From JAPHTQ01 sp050295975 (GTDB lineage Bacteria > Pseudomonadota > Gammaproteobacteria > Thiohalomonadales > Thiohalomonadaceae), in contig JBNKQR010000003.1 of NCBI GenBank assembly GCA_050295975.1, positions 20,540-84,539 on the forward strand: a DNA stretch of 64,000 nucleotides. Direction: 5' to 3'. Under the pieces are notes generated by a model. The model worked only from the letters and a program-made list of their open reading frames with translations. It did not search any database and was not told the DNA's origin. This document shows, piece by piece, positions 7,830-16,100 of this stretch (positions within the stretch are counted from its first letter, which is position 1; each line of letters opens with the position of its first letter). Both the position numbers and the translations under genes were made by a program.

Positions 7830-10394
7830 ATGAAAAAATTACTGAGTCTGTTACTTTCAAGTGTGTTGTTATCATTATTAACAACAACCGCCAATGCCAA
7901 CAATTCCAGTAGCAGTTGCGCAAACACCGCTGTCAACGGTGGTGCAAACGATTGTTATACCATTACCCCGCCTTTGGTTAGCGGCGGCATCACAGTCAAT
8001 GGCACCGAAGATGAAGCTGGTTGGGCTTCCGCCAGTGCCAAAAATCTCAACGGTGATATGTCAGGCAGTTTCAAGGTATTGCGCACAACTGATGCAATCT
8101 ATCTCCTCATTACAACGGATGACAGCATTTATAATCAATCTGATCGCGTTAGCGTGCATATTGATGCCCAACACAATCATGCCACCACTACCGACGATAT
8201 CGAGTTCCGCATCGTCCGTGACACCGGCGACAGCCCAAGCCACAAAAAAATAACCAGTAGTGGTGCTCCTGAATGGACACCGGCAACATTAGGCAGTGAG
8301 CTAAGTGTCACCAGTAGTGGCACTGCCTGGATCGCAGAAATGAAAATTACTGCACAGGAACTGGGGATGAGTGACCTGCCACCCATTCTGGGAATCGGCA
8401 TAGAAGCAGAGAGCCTGGACAGCGGTGATATTGCAAGCTGGCCTACAAACTTCAACAACAATAATCCCAGTACCACATGGGCTAATCTGAAAAACCGCTA
8501 TCCCATTGAGTACATGATTGTGCTGGATCAGTCCGGCAGTATGTTGAGCGACAGCAAATGGGACAATGCTGTTAGTGCAGCAAATTATATGGCAAATGCC
8601 ATGAGCATTTTACGCGATGCGGTCTATTTTCAAGACAAACTTGGATTGGCAACCTTTGCCTGGCCGTGCTCCGGCAGTGATGCAACTGCAGTAGCCATTG
8701 GACTTACCAACCTTAGTGCATTCCCGGTAGGGGATTATGTCGGTGGTATCACCCCACCGGTTTCCAGTAACTGCACACCTATTGGGAAAGGGCTGGATGA
8801 AGCATTCAGTGCATTGGGCACCGGTAGCGAAGATACCCAGCGCATCGTCCTACTACTCAGTGATGGTCTGCATAATCGCCCGTCTGGCGACACACTGACA
8901 CCCGATGATTTGAATTACAAACCATGTGCAGGTAATACCTGGGGTATATGTTCTGACTCGTTGATCCAGGTGAATACAGTTGCCTTCGGTGAAGGTGACT
9001 GGTCCGTCGATACAGAATTGCTTAATGATATAAAAAATCACTTTCAGGGCGGGTATGGCTCTACATATCAGATCACCAGTGATCCCAGTGACCTGAAGCA
9101 GACCTTCATCGATAGTTTGCAGGAACTGTACCAGATGAATCTTTCATACATCGGTGCACCTGCGGAGTTCACCGTTGACTCCAATAACCGCAAATTAATC
9201 GTCATCGGTTCATGGAGCAATGCAGCCAATGCCGCAGCGTTCCAATTGCAGCAGAAAACTAATGTCGGCGATCCCTGGAATAGTGTTTCCTGCGACACTT
9301 CCGGTGCAGATGCCACAGTTGGCTTCGCTGTTTGCGTCGTAAATGAGCCAGATGCTGGAACATGGCAAGCCGTTAACATGTCGCCATCCGCTGACCGGTT
9401 GTTTGTCATGCTCGACCTCAATCTGCGTGCTCGTTTCGCAGTCGATCAAAAGGTCCACGGCACCGGTATGGATATCGTGCTGACTGCCGATCTCAATCAG
9501 GCCGGCCAGGCAGTAACAAATGATGCCGCCCACCCTGTGTCAGTTAACGTGCACATCGAAGAGCCGGGCGAGGGTCTGGGTACATTCCTCTCCTCACATT
9601 CTCTGGAGAATTGTGGTACGACCACACCTCATCTACCGGATGTGGCTTTCGATGGTGATCATGTTGTCATTACCGATAAACACCATATGATGAGCGTGGC
9701 CGGTTACACCGGTGCTGCAGCAGCGACCAATGCAGGTGCCGCCACAGGCGATCCGGTCACCGGTCGCCATCTGCTGGCAAACTACCTGTTGGAAGTCTGT
9801 GGTCTCGACGGTTTACCACGTAACAGTGATCCGGGACTGTCATTGTATGATGACGGTACTCACGGTGATGTCACGGCCAACGATGGCATCTATACACTGC
9901 GTTTTGCTAACACCAACTATGAAGGTAGCTATGTCTTCCGTTTCACCGCAAAAGGCACCGCGCCAAATGGTGACGCCTTTAATCGCACTCGAATGATGGC
10001 GGAATACGTGCGGGTGGAAGTGGAACCTGATAACACCGCTACTGATATCCGTATCCTGCAGCAGATGGGTAACATTATCGTCAAGGAGTTTGCCATTACG
10101 CCACGTGACAGGTTTGGCGGCTACCTCGGTCCGGATCAGGTCGATCAGGTGAAATTCCTGGTAAATGGTGCGCAGGTAATCGGAGATGTTCGTGACTACA
10201 ACAACGGCATCTATTCAATTATCGTGCGTTATGACTCAAGTCTGGGAGAACCTGACGTTATACCAGTCGTGCAGGACAAACCCATTGCACCAATACAGGT
10301 ATGCACCATACCCATCTGGGTTTATATACTCATCCTCCTGCTGTTGTTGTTGCTGCTCATTCTGTTCTTCTTCTGCTGTCTGAGAAAGCGCTGA
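7830..10394 (+). CDS. Exported, membrane-anchored VWA-domain protein with choice-of-anchor-X-like region
   Basis: An 854-residue protein starting with a Sec signal peptide (MKKLLSLLLSSVLLSLL, cleavage near TANA, residue 24). Residues 45-205 look like a CBM9/DOMON-like sandwich (GGITVNGTEDEAGW, AIYLLITTDD). The von Willebrand A domain spans about 227-440 with the MIDAS motif DQSGS (233-237). A later stretch (LYDDGTHGDVTANDGIYT) resembles the choice-of-anchor X domain found with VWA proteins. The last 35 residues are a transmembrane helix (WVYILILLLLLLLLILFFF) ending in CLRKR, so the bulk faces the periplasm. ATG 7830 is preceded by AAGGAGAAGG. An exported protein amid cytoplasmic CIS particle genes is unusual. 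Confidence 0.75.
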   Translation: MKKLLSLLLSSVLLSLLTTTANANNSSSSCANTAVNGGANDCYTITPPLVSGGITVNGTEDEAGWASASAKNLNGDMSGSFKVLRTTDAIYLLITTDDSIYNQSDRVSVHIDAQHNHATTTDDIEFRIVRDTGDSPSHKKITSSGAPEWTPATLGSELSVTSSGTAWIAEMKITAQELGMSDLPPILGIGIEAESLDSGDIASWPTNFNNNNPSTTWANLKNRYPIEYMIVLDQSGSMLSDSKWDNAVSAANYMANAMSILRDAVYFQDKLGLATFAWPCSGSDATAVAIGLTNLSAFPVGDYVGGITPPVSSNCTPIGKGLDEAFSALGTGSEDTQRIVLLLSDGLHNRPSGDTLTPDDLNYKPCAGNTWGICSDSLIQVNTVAFGEGDWSVDTELLNDIKNHFQGGYGSTYQITSDPSDLKQTFIDSLQELYQMNLSYIGAPAEFTVDSNNRKLIVIGSWSNAANAAAFQLQQKTNVGDPWNSVSCDTSGADATVGFAVCVVNEPDAGTWQAVNMSPSADRLFVMLDLNLRARFAVDQKVHGTGMDIVLTADLNQAGQAVTNDAAHPVSVNVHIEEPGEGLGTFLSSHSLENCGTTTPHLPDVAFDGDHVVITDKHHMMSVAGYTGAAAATNAGAATGDPVTGRHLLANYLLEVCGLDGLPRNSDPGLSLYDDGTHGDVTANDGIYTLRFANTNYEGSYVFRFTAKGTAPNGDAFNRTRMMAEYVRVEVEPDNTATDIRILQQMGNIIVKEFAITPRDRFGGYLGPDQVDQVKFLVNGAQVIGDVRDYNNGIYSIIVRYDSSLGEPDVIPVVQDKPIAPIQVCTIPIWVYILILLLLLLLLILFFFCCLRKR

Positions 10395-10406
10395 GGTAGC
10401 TGTAAC

Positions 10407-11033
10407 ATGTTGACCAATCAGTTTTACGCTTATCTGGCTGCATTGGTTAAGGGGGAGCCCGGCACGGGCTCCCTCTACATCGCCGTGGGTTCCGGGGATA
10501 CGGGGTGGGATAGTAACCCTCCCGCTTATCAACGTGATACTCAGCAGCTTACCCATGAAATTGCACGGAAATCCGTTGATCTCGAGAACATTCAATTTCT
10601 CGATACCGATGGAAATACCGTGGCCAGACCAACCAGCGAACTCAGGATCATAACCAGTTTCCCTGCAGGGGAGGGCACAGGGACAATTCGCGAATGCGGC
10701 CTGTTTGGTGGTGCCGGTTCACAGACGGGAAGCGGTAGGCTGCTGTCATATTTCACCCATCCACGCATTGATAAATCTACTGATATGAGCCTGGAGCGCA
10801 GCCTGCGACTAAGTCTTACTCCAGGTGCGACCGAGACCGGACAGACCGTTACCCGCTATCTTGGTAATTCCTACTCTGAAGAGTTACACGATCTGGAAAA
10901 CGAGAATGCCGCATGCCAGATCAACGAAATACGCTATGACAGACGGGCTTATTTCTCTAGCCCTGAAGAAGCGCTACAACTCGGATATGACTATTGCGCC
11001 TTCTGTTTTGGACGGAATCGTTCCCAGCGATGA
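10407..11033 (+). CDS. Tail-collar/fibre-like CIS protein (paralogue 2)
   Basis: A 208-residue protein with an N-terminal tail-collar pattern (LTNQFYAYLAAL, SLYIAVGSGDTGWD, YQRDTQQLTHEI), a RECGLFG motif and YFTHPRIDKSTDM. It is a paralogue of the gene at 5307-5858 and carries an extra C-terminal tail of about 50 residues (YLGNSYSEELHDLENENAACQ onward). It lies between the VWA gene and the first DUF4157 gene, 12 bases after the VWA stop. It is probably a fibre or rim component; placement and the paralogy are the evidence. Confidence 0.6.
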   Translation: MLTNQFYAYLAALVKGEPGTGSLYIAVGSGDTGWDSNPPAYQRDTQQLTHEIARKSVDLENIQFLDTDGNTVARPTSELRIITSFPAGEGTGTIRECGLFGGAGSQTGSGRLLSYFTHPRIDKSTDMSLERSLRLSLTPGATETGQTVTRYLGNSYSEELHDLENENAACQINEIRYDRRAYFSSPEEALQLGYDYCAFCFGRNRSQR

Positions 11034-11080
11034 TGCCGTGCTTTACCCAGTTGCCTCAGTAAACAAGGAGTGTAAACAGC

Positions 11081-13042
11081 ATGGGTAGTGAACATCACTC
11101 CAGTAAATCGGAAACCAAGAAACAGCGCACTGCATCGACCACAATACAGGCGGCCGTGCCTGCTCAACAGAATATTGAAACCTCTTTTGACCGTTTTGTT
11201 GGTAATCAAGGACTGCCATCGATTAGTGGCGCCGTTATTCAGCCAAAACTCAAGGTAGGGCCAGCACACGATCACTACGAGCAAGAAGCAGACAACGTTG
11301 CCAATTACGTCATGCGCATGCCGCACAATTTTGCATCACACTCACTACAGCCCGTTACACGGCTGCAGAATACCAGCGTTCAGCGTATGTGCAGCAAGTG
11401 TCAGAAAGTTCTGGATGAAGAGAAAAAACACCATATACAACGCAAAGCCACGACTAATCAGGGTGATATTCCGCCTGCAAATCGCGATAGAACGAGCACG
11501 GAGGCCGCCAATGGCATTGCGGCACTAAACGGCAGCAGTGGTCAACCATTAAGCTCAGCTGAGCGCAATTTCTTTGAACCACGTTTCAATACAAATTTCA
11601 GCCACATTCGTCTACATACTGATCCGGTGGCGGCGACCACGGCAAATGCCATTGACGCCAGGGCCTTTACCTTTGGCAACCACATTGCATTCGCCCAAGG
11701 AGAGTATCGACCCGGTGAATTTTCCGGCAAGCAGTTATTGGCCCATGAACTTACCCATACAATGCAACAACAGGACATAACTGATACACAAGTACAACGT
11801 ACCACCCACGGACCGGGTACACTTACAAACTGTCACAACTGGCGCATACCATTACCGCCATGGATAGCCGGCACTATTGCTCATGGCCAGATAGATGCCA
11901 TGCTGGGGATACCACCAATGGCAATACCACGTGCAACCAAAGCCCTCATGGGTACCCCCACACCCCCACACGGTACACCTTACGGTTTTGCCGACTTGTG
12001 GCAGGGTGGTGCTCCTGCTGTCGGTATAGCCGAAATAAAATCAACCGCAACCGGCTCCGCTGTCGCCCAGGCACAGGCAGGGCACTATATCCGTCGCCAC
12101 CGGGAGTGGTTGGCACGTTCACCCTGGACATACGGAGATGACACGACTTATGCCACGATTGTTGGTGGACCACTAAACGCCAGACCTTTGAACCTTTTGC
12201 CGGTTACCGGCACTGCAGGGTTACCCCTTGGACCATTCTGGGGGGATCCACTTAAAACGCTGCATGTCGAAGGTGACAATCTGGGTGGTGTTGTGTACTG
12301 GTGTACGGGGCCGGGACTACCATTCAGCCCCCTCTGGTATCCTATATTCAGGCAGATTATGCGTGATCTGAGAGATGAGATGCGCAATACGCAGCAATTT
12401 GCAGAGCAGGTTCTGGCACCGATTGTTGCACATGCTACGGCTGCATTTATTTCCCTTGCCAATGCTATCAGAAGCGCAGTTGAATGGGTTGCGGAGCACA
12501 GTTTGCTGTTGGCTATTGTTCTGGTAGCGCTGTTTGTGGTTGCGGCATTGATTGTTGCTCTGGCAGGTTTACTCGCTGCGCCGGAATCAGGTGGAACATC
12601 CCTGGCGTTCACCTTTGCCGGAGTTGGCGGAATGATTCTCGCCATTGGCGCCCTGGTAGCGGTAATTGAAGGGCCGAGTGCGGGTGCTCCTGCCCAGGTA
12701 GCCGCGCGTAACCTTGCCGATACCTTTTCTCCCGATGCGGCTTCACGAACAGCCAGTGGCGCTGATTATGAGCGTGACTGTGACAATGGCGGACCATTTC
12801 CTGACTCACCACAGGTTGCACGCGCACAGACACCGGATCCCTCGCGAGCGTTTGTTGCCTCATTACAACCACTGACCAATCCCGCAACAGTACTACAGGG
12901 TGTGGCTACCAGTGGACGTACTGCACCCACAGCAGCAGACAGACAACAATTAAACGATGCAATTGGCATGTTGGAGCGCGCAGGCGACAGCACTTCTGCA
13001 GCACGTGCACGCCAATTTCTCAGTGCCATTGATGTTGCCTGA
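11081..13042 (+). CDS. DUF4157 eCIS cargo candidate with PD-(D/E)XK-like motifs and C-terminal membrane helices
   Basis: A 653-residue protein. DUF4157 (eCIS core domain) covers about residues 45-235: the leader element PKLKVGPAHDHYEQEAD (about 55-71) and the zinc-protease-like HELTH (222-226). Residues 262-340 carry IAHGQID, then GFADLW (D305), then AEIKS (E318, K320) and a QAQAGHYI helix, a spacing like PD-(D/E)XK nucleases. Two hydrophobic helices follow at about 478-500 and 507-530. The C-terminal 120 residues are unassigned. ATG 11081 has AAGGAG ten bases upstream. DUF4157 proteins are encoded with eCIS particles and often carry toxin domains; the nuclease reading is my motif-based inference. 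Confidence 0.75.
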   Translation: MGSEHHSSKSETKKQRTASTTIQAAVPAQQNIETSFDRFVGNQGLPSISGAVIQPKLKVGPAHDHYEQEADNVANYVMRMPHNFASHSLQPVTRLQNTSVQRMCSKCQKVLDEEKKHHIQRKATTNQGDIPPANRDRTSTEAANGIAALNGSSGQPLSSAERNFFEPRFNTNFSHIRLHTDPVAATTANAIDARAFTFGNHIAFAQGEYRPGEFSGKQLLAHELTHTMQQQDITDTQVQRTTHGPGTLTNCHNWRIPLPPWIAGTIAHGQIDAMLGIPPMAIPRATKALMGTPTPPHGTPYGFADLWQGGAPAVGIAEIKSTATGSAVAQAQAGHYIRRHREWLARSPWTYGDDTTYATIVGGPLNARPLNLLPVTGTAGLPLGPFWGDPLKTLHVEGDNLGGVVYWCTGPGLPFSPLWYPIFRQIMRDLRDEMRNTQQFAEQVLAPIVAHATAAFISLANAIRSAVEWVAEHSLLLAIVLVALFVVAALIVALAGLLAAPESGGTSLAFTFAGVGGMILAIGALVAVIEGPSAGAPAQVAARNLADTFSPDAASRTASGADYERDCDNGGPFPDSPQVARAQTPDPSRAFVASLQPLTNPATVLQGVATSGRTAPTAADRQQLNDAIGMLERAGDSTSAARARQFLSAIDVA

Positions 13043-13188
13043 ATGTCAGGCACCAATACTGCACCAATTACAGGGATACAGCAGTATGTTGAAACGAGGC
13101 AAATAGTTAGTTCATCACCAAAAACGTACCTATGAAAACATAGTCCAACAATATGCTTAAACGATAGAATCGTGCGCGCATTTCGGCA

Positions 13189-16100
13189 ATGACAAAACAA
13201 AATAATAAGACCACGCCAACACAGCCACAGAAGAGCGATATCAAAAGTTCGTCGCCTGGCGTCAGTACGGAAAAACCCCCATGCCTGTCGCCTGATCCGC
13301 GACAAAATATACTGCGTGCGGTAGGAAACCAGGGAATATTATCACAGGTCCAGACCAAACTCAGACTCGGCCAGTCACATAGCCCCTACGAGAAAGAAGC
13401 CGACGATACTGCTGCCAGGATTATGAATTTGTCGGTGGAAACGTCAACAGCACCGGCTGCGCAAAATTGTTGCAAAAACCGTTTGCAACCGAAAACGGTA
13501 AATACCATCGCCAATAGTGGAAACGATGCCGCGACCACAGCAGCGGCTGTCGAACCTGGACTGGGTGACAAAATCAACCATCTCGTCAATGGCGGAGGTA
13601 GCCAACTTCCGGACGACACTCTGCAATTCTTCAACTCACGCTTTAAACAGGACTTTAGTAATGTCCGCATTCACACTGGAGTAGGTGCCGATGCAACCAC
13701 CAGCGCATTGAATGCAAAAGCGTATACACTGGGAAACAACATTGCATTTGCTCCGGGTGAATATTCACCGCACAGCTACACAGGAAGATATTTGCTGGCA
13801 CATGAACTAACGCATGTTATGCAGCAACAACCGTATATAGCTCGCACACCAGGTGATGATGAAGAACAGTGTTCTTACGGCTACTCTGAGGGGAGAGGTA
13901 CATACGCGAAAGGCGATGATAAATATTACATGTGGGGCACATATGATGGAAATGAAGAAAGACTTGATTTCGGGCACAGGATAATACGTTCATGGATAAA
14001 ATGGCGATTTGGAGCGTCAGTTGATAAATCTACGGAAAAGAAAATATACGAATTAATACTCAGCGGAGGCTTTGAGAGTTATGACATCCCTCTTGTAGCC
14101 CAATGCCAATATTCTGTAGAGGTCGACGTAGATCTCATCAATGCAATTACCCCCGTGGTGAAAGAAAAAGTCAGAAAAGCAAAAACCGAGGAGGCACAAG
14201 AAAGAGAGGAAGAAGCCGGGCTACCACCGCCACCCTCGGCACAGATTGGTGAAGCTAAAGGAAAGTCTGGAGGTACGGGAGGTGGTGCCGCCACAACTGG
14301 TGGAAGCAAGAAAGGCAAAAAAAGTGGTGAAGGCGGCAAAGGAACCTGGAGTTCAGGTGCGGAATACTTAGGCAACAAAGAGGGAGAAAGTGCAAATCGC
14401 CCGGCAATACCCATGACGATTGACGGGCTTGAAATACAACCTATCGGGGGCATCGGTACATACAGTGCACGACTTGACTACTCCATTGCCGGTCACGACA
14501 CGCTGAGTCAGGTCGTGGAGGCAATGAACTGGGTTAACTTCCACTGGGAGGTGTACAACATTACCGCCATTGCCAGAAAAGGTCTTGGCAAGACATATAC
14601 CGAACAGAACAAGCACAATCCGCTTTCGGATGAAGCCGAGATTGGAAAAATGGAGGCCACCGGACGCCGCTTCGAAATAGTCGGCGATGAATTGGTCGAA
14701 GATACCGAAACCAGCATTAAGGGATTAATAAATCCTGAAGAGAGCAGTGCCACGGGGGATCTGGATGAGCTACTACTCAATACCTATGCCAATACCCTTA
14801 ACATTGAACTGCTTCCTGTTTCCGCCATCATCGACTATGGCGGATGGGCGATTGGCGCATTTGCAGACCTACTGAGCGTCGATTCTCAGGAAAGAGAAAT
14901 TCCCTGGCCAAAAAAGGCCGGCATTTACATGATTCGCGTTATCGCCCAACCGACACCACAAGGTCGCGACGATGAAATACTTCGCGCACCGAGCGTTGCG
15001 ACAAAAATTGTCGAAGTCATCAATGCAAAGGATATTGCCAAGGATGGCCTGACCAAGCCCAAGGCACAAATCGCCGAGAAAGAACTGGAACTGGAAATGG
15101 CCAGAAAACGCCAACCACCAGATCCTGAGCTTATCACGCGGCTGGAAAAAGAACTCGCCGATCTGAAGGTCGCCGCTTATGGCTCAACTATAGAAGCGAT
15201 AAAAACCGCCATTCGGGTCAAGGAAGAAGCCGCCAAAAATGCTACCGGTTATCAGAAGAGGGATCTGGAGCGGCAAATCACGGAGCTAAAAAAGCAACTT
15301 GTGCTGGCGGAAGAACGTGAAACTGATTTTAGCAAAGGAAGTTGGCGAGTACAGGCGTCATTTGCAAGTGAAATCACCGGGCAAACCTATCCGTTACTGT
15401 TGCAACTTGGAGAACGAGAAAAAGACGGTAGCAAACATGTATTTGAAATATCTGACGTCACCTCAAAAAGTGGCGAGAGATACATCGGTAAATCAAGCAG
15501 TCGCGAACGGGCCGCATGGAAAGCGGCGAAAAATTTCGCAGGACACAATCAGTACGGTAGAGGTTATGTGGTAATCCAGATGCCGGAAGGCATGGGTTTC
15601 AGCAAAAGCGAAGAAACCATCCGCAATGCCCCGACTGATACGGCCATTGCCCGCAAACGTCTAGATGATCTGGTATTGGCACTTACAGCACTCGCTATCT
15701 TTGTACCCGGCGTCGGCACCGCCGCAGCCATGTTGGGTGCGGCGGTGGCGGCAGAAAGATTAATACATCGTTGGAACAACGGCACACTCTATTTCGATGC
15801 AGACGCTATCTCCGATTTCATTGGCCTCCTGGGTGCCGTCGCACAGGGCGCAAGTGTAATTGGAAAAATGCGTGTCATCAGAGCGGGCAACAAATTTGCC
15901 CTGGCAAGTGGGAAAGTGAATCACACTCAGTTGGCCGCTGCGCTGGCGCGAGCAGAGCGGATATCTGAACTCGTCGATCTTGGTGCCGAAATTATTGATT
16001 GGGGCGGTTTTGCATTCGGTAATCTGGTCGTATTGGACAGCATTATGGAAACCAACCAACTGGAACTGGAAGGTAAAATCAGTCATGCCGAGGCGCGTCG

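Noticed and set aside
1..11033. A complete prophage
   Set aside because: Only tail spike, baseplate and fibre-like genes are visible; no capsid, terminase, portal, integrase or lysis genes. DUF4157 genes point to an injection system.
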